This document shows, piece after piece, positions 37,130 through 49,800 of a stretch of 64,000 nt of DNA. The stretch's first letter is position 1, and every line of letters begins with the position of its first letter. A model generated the notes under the pieces. The model searched no databases and was not told where the DNA came from. It worked only from the letters and a program-made list of their open reading frames with translations. Source of the stretch: Planococcus citri (taxonomy: Eukaryota > Arthropoda > Insecta > Hemiptera > Pseudococcidae); assembly GCF_950023065.1 (NCBI RefSeq), contig NC_088677.1:10496001-10560000 (forward strand), in the 5' to 3' direction. A program made the position numbers and the translations under genes.

Positions 37130-37189
37130 ATGGTGAATCGACATTATGAATGGAAACAGTGGATCAAATGGACACCAGGGGATTCGTAA
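37130..37189 (+). other. Upstream ORF overlapping the candidate exon
   Basis: An ATG at 37130 opens a 19-codon frame (MVNRHYEWKQWIKWTPGDS) that overlaps the start of the longer frame at 37146 in another register and ends at TAA 37187-37189. If the exon is real, this would be an overlapping upstream ORF able to lower translation. Confidence 0.25.
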
Positions 37190-37256
37190 AATCAAAAATT
37201 CGTCTGTTTCTAGCAAAAAAGTAGTTACCATTGTTGCACCTAAAGATATCAGAGAG
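37146..37256 (+). CDS. Candidate first coding exon of an unrecognised gene
   Basis: The ATG has A at -3 and opens 37 codons without a stop (MNGNSGSNGHQGIRKIKNSS and then a VSSKKVVTIV segment ending KDIRE). The frame meets GTAAGTACG, a strong splice donor, exactly at a codon boundary (phase 0). The composition (Ser, Asn, Lys-rich start, then a hydrophobic VVTIV stretch) is unlike the surrounding AT-rich noise. I do not recognise the protein. No following exon can be identified in the window, and the next 8 kb are largely satellite, so a long intron would be needed. A chance frame next to a chance donor cannot be excluded. Confidence 0.45.
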
Positions 37257-37749
37257 GTAAGTACGTGCCTGAGATGGAAATTTTTAGCGCTTTCATGCCT
37301 ACATTTGATTACATTTTATTGCTAGAATGCATCTTTGCTTGGCAATCGTAGGTACCTATAAATGAAGTGGAAACTAAAACTTGAAATTTATTTGCAAGGT
37401 GGGTCATATTATGCCAAATCAGTCCAATGTTGATATTATTAAAAAATATTATAAATTATTGTTGCATTTTAAATTTCATTTTCTATCAATTTTCACCTAG
37501 GTATAAAATGATCATTTTCCATAAAAAATGTAAAACACAAACTAAATTTGAGAACAACGACGGGGGAGGGGTTCTGAAGCAAAAATGATTTTAGGATATT
37601 GTGTTCGGTGGGTTTCCGGCCAAAAATTGTGATTTTTGTTTTTTTGTCAGCACCTAGTTAGGAATTGTAAGTGGTGCACCCAGGATAAAATTTCAATCAA
37701 TTTTGGATCATTTTTTCATGAGGATTTGGCTGTTTGGTATTTTTAATTG

Positions 37750-38820
37750 TGAAAAGAGTCTTTCCGTCGCAGATGATCAAATAATCTGATCAGATCCGGA
37801 CATTTCATGGATGTGGATCCAAGTTGACCAGTCAGATCAAAGTTTTGATTAGATTAGACTAGATTGTTCAGACTTGACATGATCCAACTAGTGAGACCTG
37901 ATATATCAGAACTCAGAACATTTCAGACTTGATCAGATCCGGGCATTTCTCGGCTCCAAAATCAGATCAAATAGATTAGACCTGATCAGGTCAGGACGTT
38001 CGCAAAATTCAATTAGATCTTACTTACCAGATATAATCAGGTCAGAGTTGTGATCTGATTCAATGGATCAGACCTCAGTGAGCCGGACCACGATCTGAAT
38101 ACCTTTGGCTTTAACCCTCCAACCAGATTTGATTGATTTGGCCAGATCAGACCTGATCAGATTTGGACATTTATCTCTTATTTGTTCAGATCTGATCAGA
38201 TTCAGTAAGGCAGACCAGAGTGGATCAGACCCTGATCTGAATCTACATTTGATCAGATCAGTGGAGACCTGATCAGAGATCCGGGAAATCTCCGAATCCA
38301 ATTTTTATCTAACCAGATCTAATCAGGCACAATTGTGATGGCATTATAGATTTGCTCAAATCTGATCAGATCAAATCGTGAAGACCTGAGCGGATCAGAC
38401 CAGATCAGATTATAGACCTGATCACAGTTGGTGGTAGAATTATATTTTGTCAGACCCCATCACATCCAAGGAGGGGGGGGGGACTGATTGGATCTAACAA
38501 GATCTTAAATACTTGGATATGATTGTTATGACTGATCAGACTGCATCAGATCTGATCTGGCCAATAAGATTTTGTCTGATTCGGGCATTCCATAGATCCA
38601 GTTTGACTGCAATCAGATCAAAAGTTTGATCGTGTCACATCTATGTATTCAGAACTGATCAGATCCAAATCCAATCTGATTGGATCTAACCAGCTCTGCG
38701 CAGATGCAGTGTGGCCTGTTTCATTAAATCAGATCAGATCAGATCCAAATACTCTCCATCAGAGTTTTGTTCAATCAGATCTGTTGTGAGACCGGATCCC
38801 AATTATTTTCCTGTGAATAA
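37750..38820. repeat. Degenerate GATC-rich array C
   Basis: Variants of ATCAGATCAGACCTGATCAG recur every 20-50 bases over about 1 kb. The palindromes TGATCA and AGATCT are frequent. A short related patch is at 25200-25320. Minus-strand open frames here (38068-38301) read the repeat and are not a gene. Confidence 0.8.
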
Positions 38821-39039
38821 CTATGAAGAAAAAGTTATTTTGTTTATTCTTAGCGGTGACTTGCATGAATAGATTGAAACTACCCTTAAGTAAGTAGGTA
38901 CTGAGTAAAAAAAACATGTTTTATACCAGTTTCTCATCTTTAACACATTTTGAAAGTAATATTATATTTTAAACAAATTTGGATTTCATTAGCTTTTTAT
39001 TGCTTTCAATGATTTTAATGCAAGTATTAATTAGTTACC

Positions 39040-40990
39040 TTGACAGAAACAATTCGTTCGCGAATGATTCATTTATACGAATGAATTTGTTTGCGAATGA
39101 TTCTCTCACACAAATCAATTCATTCGCGAATGATTCACCAAAAATTATTCAATTCGTTCGCAAATGATTCAATTATACGAATTAATTCGTTATTTATTTC
39201 GTTCGCAAATGATTCACAAAAAATAATTCAATTTGTTCGCGAATGATTCACTTATACGAATTAATTCGTTCGCGAATGATTCACTTGTACAAATTAATTC
39301 GTTCGCGAATGATTCACCAAAAATTGAGCAGATAAACCGATTCGTTTGCGAATGATTCACTTATACGAGTTAATTCGTTAGAGAATAATTCACAAAAATA
39401 ATTCAATTTGTTCGTGAATGATTCACCAAAAATCGAGTTAAAGAATCGATTCGTTCGCGAATGAATCACTTATACGAATCAATTCGTTCGCGAATAACTC
39501 ATCAAAAATTGAGTGAATGAACCGATTCGTTCGCGAATGATTTACTTATACAAATTATTTACCAAAAATTGAGTAAACGAATCGATTCGTTCGCGAATGA
39601 ATCACTTATACGAATCAATTCGTTCGCGAATGATTCCCAAAAATAATTCTATTTGTTCGTGAATGATTCACCAAAAATCGAGTAAACGAATCGATTTGTT
39701 CACAAATGAATCACTTATACAAATCAATTCGTTCGCGAATGATTCATAACAACTTGAGTTAATGAACCGATTCGTTCGCGAATGATTTACTTATACTAAT
39801 TATATCGTTCGCGAATGGTCCACTTATACCAATTAATTCGTTCGCGAATGATTCACTTATACCAATTATTTCGTTCGCGAATGATTCACAAAAAATAATT
39901 CAATTTGTTTGTGAATGATTCACCAAAAATTGAGTAAATTAATCGATTCGTTCGTAAACGAGTCACTCATAGAAATCAATTCGTTCGCGAATGATTCATC
40001 AAAAATATAGTAAATCAATCGATTCGTTCGCAAACGAGTCACTTATACGAAGCAATTGATTCGCGAATGATTCCCTAAGACAGTATTCAATTTGTTTACG
40101 AATGATTCACCAAAAATTGTGTAGATGAATTGATTCGTTCGCGAACGAGTCACTAATACGAATCAATTCGTTTGCGAATGATTCACCAACAATACATCAA
40201 TTTGTTCGTGAATGATTCACCAAAAATCGAGTACCGAAACGAATCCATTCTTTCGCGAATGAGTCACTTATACGAATCCATTCGTTCGCGAATGAGTCAC
40301 TTATACGAATCAATTCGTTCGCGAATGATTCACCAAAAATTGAGTAACTTAATCGATTCGTTCGTGAACCAGTCACTTATACAAATCAATTCATTCGCGA
40401 ATAATTCATCAAGAAATTGAGTAAATTAATTGATTCGTTCGCAAACGATTCACTTATACACATGAATTTGTTCGCGAATGATTCGTCAAGATCTATTCGA
40501 TTCGTTCGAGAATAATTCACTATAAATTGAGTAAATGAATCGATTCGTTTGCGAACGAGTCACTTATACGAATCAATTCGTTCGTGGATGATTCATCAAA
40601 AATTGAGTAAGTATATGAATCGATTCGTTCGCGAACGAGTCATTTATACAAATCAATTCGTTGGAGGATGATTCATCAAAAATTGAGTAAATGAATCGAT
40701 TCGTTTGCGAATGATTCTCTAAAAAATTCAATTCGTTCGCGAATGATTCACCTAGAAATCAATCAATCTGTTCATTTGCTGATCGGTTGTGATTGATTCG
40801 ATTCGATTCACTTCGCTTGAAAACAGATCAATTCCTGTACAACATTTTCACAAAAACCGAATCAATCGTAAATTAATTGATCCGTTTGCGAATGATTCAT
40901 CAAGAAATCAATCAGTTTATTCAATCGCCAATCGTTCGTAAATAATTCGATTCGATTGTAAACAGATCAATATTGCTGTACAAATGTTTC
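39040..40990. repeat. Satellite array B1: short-spaced palindromic units
   Basis: Units such as AATTCGTTCGCGAATGATTC followed by ACCAAAAATTGAGTAAATGA or ACTTATACGAAT alternate at roughly 30-45 base spacing. The core TTCGTTCGCGAA is shared with array A. Some units carry the full TCGTTCGCGAACGA palindrome. Reading frames of the type SFANDSLIRINSFANDS arise because many spacings are multiples of three. The right end (40780-40990) holds a distinct terminal sequence with GATTCGATTCGATTGTAAAC and ACAGATCAAT. Confidence 0.92.
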
Positions 40991-41004
40991 AAAGTTTCAA
41001 AAAA

Positions 41005-41150
41005 AAGTGAATCAATTCGTTCTGTTTTTTTTTTTTTTTTTTTGGTTTTAACAATATGGTCTTGGGGGTCTCTTTGTGTCTCGGAGCCCCCTGGTGCCTT
41101 GGGGCCTCTGGCGATCGCTGGAGTCCAGTCCGCGCCTTTTTATGGTTTGT
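41005..41150 (-). mobile_element. 3' tail of a poly(A) retroposon in array B1
   Basis: On the minus strand, a GC-rich segment of about 110 bases (GGCGCGGACTGGACTCCAGC, then CACCAGGGGGCTCCGAGACA) ends in a run of more than 20 A. This is what a 5'-truncated LINE or a SINE leaves. Base composition is strongly unlike both sides. No clear target duplication was found. Confidence 0.55.
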
Positions 41151-43090
41151 TCTAATATGTATAATAACTCGATGCTAAAATAAAATCAACTAAGATCATT
41201 CGGATATTTCTTTATTGTACGTAGATGTGTACTGGCATACTTACATAGAAAGTTAGTAAATAATTCGGTACTTATGACTGTACAGTATCGAAACCGAGAT
41301 AAAAATAACAATTCTGAAATTCATATAATTGCCGCGAATAAGAACGTTGTTATAATGTTTGTTATGACTCTTTCTGTTTCGCTCTCTTTGCCCGAGTCTT
41401 TGAATTTGGTACCTCGTTAACGCAGGCGAAAGAGCGAGTAAACTTATCGTATAAAAATTGATCAGCATAAACAAACATTATAGATGTGTGCAAACGCTGT
41501 AAACTTATAACGTAAACTATTCTATGTATAGTTGGAGTACTGTAAACAAACGTTCATAATAAATTTGAATGGGAATTATTGACACCGGAACACATCAGTT
41601 ATAGGACGTACTTCTCGTCGTAAAATACCTACGTACAAAAAATACACGTTGGCCAAAAACTTCGCCTTCGCGTTTAAGTATAAAGGCATCGATGATTATC
41701 AATTGTTTCTAGAGGAAGTGCTACAATTTCACCATTTTCCCTCATTTGGCACTGACGCGTGATCCAATCGGTTGGCAATTTAATGTTCTACAACCTCGCT
41801 ATGTTCTCGTGTCATAATTAAAAGTTTATTGGCTCGTAAAAACTTCCAACTAAAAGGTACCCATAATTTTCCGCACATTTCGTCAGAGAAAATTTCGAAC
41901 GAAATATGGTACGAATTTGTACAGCATATCGACAGTATATTTCTCTCTTCTACCCGATGCCTCGACGAGCTAGGCGAAAATTTCGAATATTTTTACCTCA
42001 TCCAGCCTGGTATGTGGTCAATGCGGTAATTAATGTGGTAGTGTTGGCTTTTTCACGTACATATATTCTGCGAGAGATCCGCAAACCAAATGTCAAAGTA
42101 TAAATTTCATATCGTCGCCGCGTCCATCCTGACACCATTTCCACGACGACTGCGAAGTTTAACAACTGTTTAGGGACGTTTACGCGATTGTTAAAGGATA
42201 CAGATGTCGTCCGGTGCGGTGATTTCCGACGGTGTGCGACCTGCTTTGTCGACGTGCCGAGTTCAATTATGAGATGTCGTTTCGATACAATGGCCAAGAG
42301 AAATTGGTGTCTTTTGCCTCGTTCTATTTTAGAATCTCCAAATGACGTGATAATTTCAAGCCTGCTAGTGAGCGTTTTGAGCGGTTGACGTTTTTTGACG
42401 TGATCTTTAGGCTGATTCGTATAGGTCTGTTTGGGATGGTTCGAGAAAGATTGGCATATGTCTACGGAATGTGGTTTAGGATCAATGCACATGAAATACG
42501 AGGGTATAATAATTATTGTTGATAATTTGGAAATTTTCATTATGTGTGAGTGGTCGAATTGTTTCAGGGCAGCCTTTGCATTTGAATAAGGGTATAAGTA
42601 GTATGAAAACGCGTTTGATAGAATGATTCATGCTCGAGCTGAATTCAAAAACAAGAGTGATCGATTAATGCCATCTTTATCGCAAAATTCACAATTACTA
42701 TTTTTTGGTATTTTCACCTGCCTAGGACTTATCTGGTTATTGAAATCCAAAGATCCCTGGCTGGCCAAGAAGATACACGTAGAAAATTATTTATGACTTG
42801 TCGTTTGTCAAGTTTTCTGCATATTTTTCAGATACATTTAGAATCAGTTGAATTACTTAAAATGCTCCAAATGTAAATTTTTATTCGTATCTATGCCAGA
42901 AATTTTTACGACAGGTTTTCTGACTCTAAGTTCCAAAAGCTCTGAGCTTCCAAGTTTATAGAACGAACAAATTTCGTTTTTAAACTCATTAAAAAAACGG
43001 CTCAATCGATTTCGATGAAACTTGAAATTTCACAAAGCCTCCACGCATTCTTGACGAGAATCGTTTATTAACAATATAACAAGTGGATCT
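41151..43090. other. Unique-looking spacer between arrays B1 and B2, no gene seen
   Basis: This 2-kb stretch contains a 180-codon minus-strand frame (41998-42540) with no recognisable domain. It is richer in CG dinucleotides than the arrays. I cannot support a gene here. Confidence 0.4.
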
Positions 43091-43139
43091 GTTTTCAAAC
43101 GAATTGCTAACGTATATGTAGGGTAAATTGATTCCATTC

Positions 43140-45440
43140 CCAGTGAATTGTTTATGAGAGAATTAATTCATTTAAGAGAATCATTCATGAACGAATTGAT
43201 AAATTTTTTGAAAGAACCATGCGCAAACGAATTGATTAATTCTTCAATTCATGAATCAATTCGTTTGCGAATAATTCACCAGCTATTAATCAATTCGTTC
43301 GCGAACGAGTCACTATTACGAATCAATGTGTTCGCGAATGATTCTCTTGAAATATTCAATTATTTCGCGAATGATTCGCCAAAAATCAAGCAAATGAATC
43401 GATTCGTTCGCGAACGAGTCATTCATAGGAATCAATTCGTACGCGAATGATTCACCAAATATTATATAATTTGATTACGAATGATTCTCTAAAAAAATTC
43501 AATTCGTTCGCGAACGAGTCACTTATACGAATCAAATTGTTTGCCAATGATTCACCAAAAATCAAGTAAATGAATAGATTCGTTCACGAATGAGTCACTT
43601 ACATGAATCAATTCATTCGCGAATGATTCTCTAAAAAATTCAATTCGTTCGCGAATGATTCACCAAAAATTATTTAATTCATTCGTGAACTAGGAAAATT
43701 CAATTCGTTCGCGAACGAGTCACTTGTACGAATAAATTCGTTCGCGAATAATTCACTAAAGATTATTCAATTTGTTCGCGAATGATTCACCAAAAAAAAA
43801 ATGACAATTCGTTGGCGAATAATTCTCTAAAAACTTCAATTCGTTCGTGAACGAGTCACTTATACGAATCAATTCGTTTGCGAATGATTCATCAAAAATT
43901 GATCAATTCGTTCGCGAACGATTCATCGAAAATTAATCAATTCGTTCGCGAACGATTCACCAAAAATTAATCAATTTGTTCGCGAATGATTTACCAAAAA
44001 TTATTCAATTCGTTCGCGAATGATTCTTTAAAAAATTCAATTCGTTCGCGAACGAGTCACTCATGCGAATCAATTAGTTCGCGAATGATTCACCAAAAAT
44101 TTAGTGTATGAATTGTTTCGTTCGCGAACGAGTCACTTGTACGAATCAATTTGATCGCGATTTTGAATCACTAAAAATTAATTAAATCATTCACAAATGA
44201 TCATTTTGAAAAATTCAATTTGTTTGCGAATGATTCACTTATACGAATTAATTCGTTTGTGAATGATTCACTTATACGAATCAGTTTGTTCGCGAATGAT
44301 TCAATCAATCAAATCAATTCGTTCGCGAATAATTCACCAAGAATTATTCAATTCGTTCGCGAATGATTCACCAAGAATTATTCAATTCGTTCGCGAATGA
44401 TTCACCAAAACTTACTCAATTCGTTCACGAATGATTCACAAAAAATTACTCAATTCATTCGCGAATGATTCCCTTTAAAAAATTCAATTAGTTTGCGAAC
44501 GAATCACTTATACGAATCAATTTGTTCGCGAATGATTCACCAAAAATTAATCAATTCGTTCGCAAATGATTCTCTTAAAAAATTCAATTGGTTCGCGAAT
44601 GATCCATCAAAAATTTGTTGATTCGTTCGCAAATGATTCACCAAAAATTACTCAATACGTTCACGACTGATTCTCTAAAAAATTCAATTCGTTCGCGAAC
44701 AAGTCACTCATACGAATCAATCAGTTAAATCAGTTTGCGAATGATTCACCAAAAATTGAGTGAATGAATTGATTTGTTCGCGAACGAGTCACTTATACAA
44801 ATCAATTTGTTCGCGATTTTGATTCACCCAAAATTAATCAATTCATTCGCAAATGATTCTTTTGAAAAATTCAATTTGTTCGCGAATGATTCACTCATAC
44901 GAATCAATTCGTTCGTGAATGATTCCCTTATACGAATCAGTTCGTTCGCGAATGATTCACTTCATCGAATCAATTCGTTCGCGAATGATTCACCAAAAAT
45001 TACTCAATTCGTTTGCAAATGATTCACTTATACGAATCAATTCGTTCGCGAATGATTCATCAAAAATAACTCAATTTGTTCGCGAATTATTTACCAAAAA
45101 TTACTCAATTCGTTCGCGAATTATTCTTTTTAAAAAATGCAATTCGTTTGCGAACGAATCACTCATACGAATCAATTCGTTCGCGAATGATTCACCTAAA
45201 ATTACTCAATTTGTTCACGAATGATTCTCTAAAACATTCAATTCGTTCGCGAGCGAGTTCACTCATATGAATCAATTCGTTCGCGAGTGATTCATCAAAA
45301 ATTGAGTAAATGAATTGATTCGTTCGCGAACGAGTCACTTATATGATTCAATTCGTTCGCGAATAATTCACCAAAAATTATTCAATTCGTTCGGTTCAAT
45401 CTCCAATTGGTTGTGAATGATTCGATTTGATTGTAAACAG
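43140..45440. repeat. Satellite array B2: short-spaced palindromic units
   Basis: Same family as array B1: CAATTCGTTCGCGAATGATT and TTCGTTCGCGAACGAGTCAC alternate. The array runs for 2.3 kb and ends at 45400-45460 with TTGTGAATGATTCGATTTGA and GTAAACAGATCAATTTC, the same terminal sequence as array B1. The two arrays therefore probably descend from one unit with defined ends. Open frames of up to 101 codons are by-products of the repetition. Confidence 0.92.
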
Positions 45441-48200
45441 ATCAATTTCGACTTTCTACAACATCCAAATAAAAAATATAATTCATCTTCGTTCTCATCT
45501 GAACAAGACACAAATTTCTGTCGAATATAACCTTGGTCGAAGTCGCAATTACACCAAAATAACCTCAAACTCTTCTCGCCGAACGATTACGTATGCAACC
45601 CACAGCACAGCACACATTCTGACCTCGCGTGATTGCCTACTTTAAAATTTAAACGAGTCGTTTTGCAAAATACACATACACAGTATAACTAGGTACCTTA
45701 CCTACTAACTATACCTTATACCAAACTGCCAAATACATTTTCGCGAGACTTTCTTCATCGTCGTCGTCGTGTAGGTCGTCTCGCAAAAACAAATTCTCAC
45801 GTGTCGTCTCCGCACTCGAACCCCCATCCTCGTCCCCCTTCTCTCCCATACGTCTGCCTGTGGCCTGAAGCACTCATCAAGCATCTTACTATGCATATCT
45901 GGGTACACGTAACAACTCTCATGTTAAAACTATACATCGTCGTAGTCGTATACGTAGATAGGTATACAGCATTTACACAGTTTTGCAGGTAGGTGGATTT
46001 TTACACGGAGCATTAAATATTCCTTCATTGTGGGTGTAAAGTAGCGTGCTTAAAAGCGCAATGCTTCTGCAGAAAAGTTTTCTAGAGAAGGAACGTTCGA
46101 GGAGTGAGGTATAGCTATACTTTTATGCATATGCTCAGCTTCATCTATAACATACGTAGATTTTCAAATTAGGTACTTTCTAATGTATTAATATAAGCTG
46201 TCGAATACTTAGATAAATAGAATCGTTGGTTAGCATTCCCACATTCACTTACGAGCTCGTCCTCGTTTGATAAGACGACTTTTTAAATTTTTAATCCAGA
46301 CCAATTCGAAGTTTAAACGTATAGCTCCGAGCTAATCAAATATTAAACTAAAACGTCTAAAATCGAATATTTGATCGCGTAAATATTACATAACTTTTGT
46401 GTACAAGAGCAAGGAATCAATCATGTTTTAAATCATTCACGAATTTCGCTAAATATGTCGTTCGAAATGATTCAAACTTCCTCTAAGATTCACGAACGAT
46501 TCGCGCGAAACACTTCTTAACATAAGGGTAAAAAAAAATCTTCGAGAAACGTTTCCTTTTGTAAAACGGATCTTTAAAAAAGAAAGAAGTAGAATTCTAC
46601 AATAATCGGCTTAAAAATAAGCACGATATTACCAATCGCTTTAAATTTATCGAACAGGAAAAATATTCGTTCGAATTTTCCACAAGCCTATTTTCAAGTG
46701 ACGACAGGGAATTTCTTCTCGTCTTTTGGAATTGTTTTTCAGGTATTTTTCCTCGTATTGGCTAAATTTATGTAATATTTTATTTTTCTCTCAATTTATA
46801 AGACTCGATTAATTCGATATTACGATTGCGATGATAAAGGATGATTTAAGACCTGGTAATTTGGAAATTTATAAAAATCAATTTTTCTCACTCCGAATCA
46901 CACGACGTAATTTTTCATCCGGAGCACGTAATTTATAAAACAGAATTACCGCAGCAGAGCTTTTAATACATTTACCGTTGAAAGCATTTCGTATCGCATA
47001 TTAATCCGGCGCGAATTTATTTTTAAAAAATCATTCGCAATTGGCTCCTGCGTGACTATTGAATAATGCAATCTCGTCGAATACCAATGTTTCCAGGTAT
47101 TGTCGTCGCCTCTCGGTAATTATTCCATCGAGTAGATACTTTTTTTCACGTGGAAACATTTTTTTTCAGTATGAAAAATTGTTTTTCGATAGATGTCTGC
47201 GAATGTTCGTGAGGTAAATCTATAGGCAATGGTAAAGTTAAATGCTGTAGGTTGGTGATTTCTCGATTAATATGCGAGCTAAAATGCTCATTTGACGTGA
47301 CTGTAAATGGAGTAAAATTTTATGTTAACGACTTTCAGATAATTTTCATCAGTTTGTACAACATTATAATATATCAGCATATTATGGCACATTTAAGCTG
47401 TGATAAGACATAAACATTTTGTAAATAAAAAATGCTCACCTGTTAGGGTAGATCACGAAAAAAATGTTAGAAGGTTTCGATAAAATGTAGTGTAAACCTT
47501 GATTTTGAATTGAGAATTGGGTACTCAGGAAAAATTTCAGCTCCTCAGTTGCCTCTATATACGTACAAGGAGAGAATAATATGACTCGCGTCAAATAGGA
47601 TGAATTTTCGAAAAAATCGTGGGTTTTTCGCTCCTGCTTTTACCCAACTTGTTTTAGAATGCATCCAACCTCAGTACAGACTTATCGGTCAAGATGATGA
47701 CCTTCTTTTTACATTCATGTTTGATAACTTCTTAGATTCTCTTTTCAAATCGTTTGTCCAATTTGAGCTTAGTATTAATTTTCTAATCGATTGTTTACTT
47801 TTTTTTCTGTTTCAGGTTAGTACCAATTTTTGTCATCAGAATGAGCTAACATCGAGTAGTAAGTCAGTTTCTTGTATAGAATTATGCGACAATCATTTAT
47901 TTATTCATAATCTTTGGTCTAGTTTTAAAAACTGGAAAAAGTCACGCATAAATTTGTTTCTTTGAAAAATTGAACACGTACCTTGCAGGCAATTTTATTA
48001 GGTATTCGTTTTTTTGGCCACAATTCCATTTTGATCAATTTTCTCAATTACGAATAAATGTGCCTAAAACAGTAAAATAGTAATTCCCAGGATATATCAG
48101 GGGGTCAAAGATTCATAAAACTCGAGACGTATTTTTCAGACCTCAAAATATAGGTACGAAAATTGTGATGAGCAGGACTGCCCTAACCGCCTATACGTGG
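45441..48200. other. Unique-looking sequence, no gene seen
   Basis: A weakly preserved patch at 46430-46510 (ATTCACGAA, GTCGTTCGAAATGATTC, CACGAACGATTCGCG) may be a decayed remnant of the palindromic satellite. A 121-codon plus-strand frame at 47600-47965 has no domain that I recognise. Confidence 0.4.
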
Positions 48201-48290
48201 TCTTAACGTAATTTCTCCTCAACGTAGTTTTATGATCTTGCCAACCTTAGGCAAGATTACGCGAATCTTACTGTAGGGGCGCGCTCAAGG

Positions 48291-49268
48291 CTATTGTGCG
48301 ACAATTCTGTAGAAGCTGAGGTTCAGCTCCAGCTTCATATTCCTTAAAAAATCAGTCTTTCGAGTACTTAGTCCGCGGTAGTTTCTCTTAAGCTCTAACC
48401 AGCTAAATAGGTGACCTGGGAGCCCTGCCTCGGCTCTCTGGAAACCACACATTCGTTGTACCCATCCGTAGATGGTAATTTTGTACTTATAACGTGTCGC
48501 GTCGTTAATTTCCTCGTACGGACATGGTACTATTTTAAATAACGCAATCTTCATTAATTTCCTGCGTAAGATCGTGGTACTTTTTTAGTCACTGGCCAGA
48601 TTTATCCGGAAATCTGAGCCATTGTCTCTACAAAAATGGAACTCCGACCCAGACCTGCCGAAGCGACTATTATTGGGGTCACCAGGGAGAGGTAGGCAAT
48701 GTGAACAGGTAAAAACAGAAATGTACTCAGATCACCTCAGGTAATAGTGAATCCTTTTATTCAGGGTTACATGTGCCCTTAATTTATCTAAGTACGTTAA
48801 TAATATATCTTGCGTAATTGTATCAATTGGTAGATGACGATGTGTTAATCATCTATCGATTGATCTATTTTATTTAAGAAGCTGTATGTATTATCTTGCT
48901 TAAATATTGTTTTAATTCACCTCTAAACCAATCTTCCGAGCCTAGCTCGCGTGCGTTGTACACTTGCCGCATAATCTTGGCCGGTTATGCTGTCACCATC
49001 GAATCTCATGGCAATACAGAATAATTTACATTTAGACACTTGTAAATTATTTGGTACACTTTGCTCAACTATGTATATATTCTTGATTAAAATGATTGTA
49101 CATAATTGCTCCTTGTGTTATCATTTCGTTTAATTAAAAGGTAACCAAGGATTGTTCTAAGTGAATAGTGTAGTCTGATTGACTAAGTCTCTCCATCTTG
49201 AGCTAAGCAGGCATCTAAGAAATATTTCCCTCTTAACGAATATTTCTTAGAATTCGTCTAACACAAAA
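48291..49268 (-). mobile_element. Possible LTR retrotransposon 5' LTR and leader
   Basis: On the minus strand a block starts TGTTAGACGAATTC near 49268, contains AATAAA-type signals near 48758, and leads to CTCCCTGGTGACCCCAATA near 48675. That resembles the primer-binding leader just inside the 5' LTR of many insect gypsy-like elements (GGTGACCCC). A short frame follows at 48554-48291. No second LTR, gag or pol is seen, so the element is partial at best. Confidence 0.3.
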
Positions 49269-49669
49269 TTATAGGAATTTCTCTCATACACAGTCAATAT
49301 CATACTTTTTCCATCTAGCAGTCTTTCTCACTCTCACTATTACAAAATCTTCCCAAAATGTTTGAAAAAATTATGATTAGGCTGCTAAAACTTTGAGAAT
49401 CATATTTTCATAGTCACTAAAGTCAAGTTATCTGAGGTTTTGTACGCGATTTCAAGTCTGCGCATCCAAAAGGGTATTTTTTGGGCATCACAATAAAGAA
49501 AAATTATTCAAAAATAGTTTAAAAATAATCTTATTAGCCAGTTACAATTTGTGGAATCGTCTATTTCGGTCCAAAATCGAGTTTCAGGGGATCCCAAAAG
49601 TTGTAGGTAGCAGCTCAATCATATTTTTCAACAATTTTTAGTAAACTTTGAACATTTTGGACCCAAAAA

Positions 49670-49800
49670 ATACCCTTTCCGATGTGAAAACTCAAAATCT
49701 CTGTCAGGGGGGGGGGCTTCCATTATTTTCACATTGTCTCGAGGTACTGAACTTCAGCAACGCATTGCTCCACAGCTATGATACTTTGATAAAAACTGAT
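49670..49800 (+). repeat. Duplicated intergenic block, copy 1
   Basis: GGGCTTCCATTATTTTCACA followed by CTCGAGGTACT and an AGCTATGAT end at 49717-49785 recurs at 53975-54055 (AGGGCTTCCATTATTTTCAC, CTCGAGGTACT, AACTATGAT). It marks duplicated intergenic DNA around OR-2. Confidence 0.65.

Noticed and set aside
41998..42540. 180-codon minus-strand frame
   Set aside because: No domain, low complexity in parts, and no transcription or splice context.
39000..45300. Open frames with repeated SFANDSLIRINSFANDS-like peptides, which look like a repetitive protein
   Set aside because: They come from satellite units whose lengths are often multiples of three. Frames shift and stop throughout the array and there is no start or splice context.
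47600..47965. 121-codon plus-strand frame
   Set aside because: It is Phe/Leu/Ser-rich without motifs. A CAG at 47814 gives a possible acceptor, but nothing else supports an exon.
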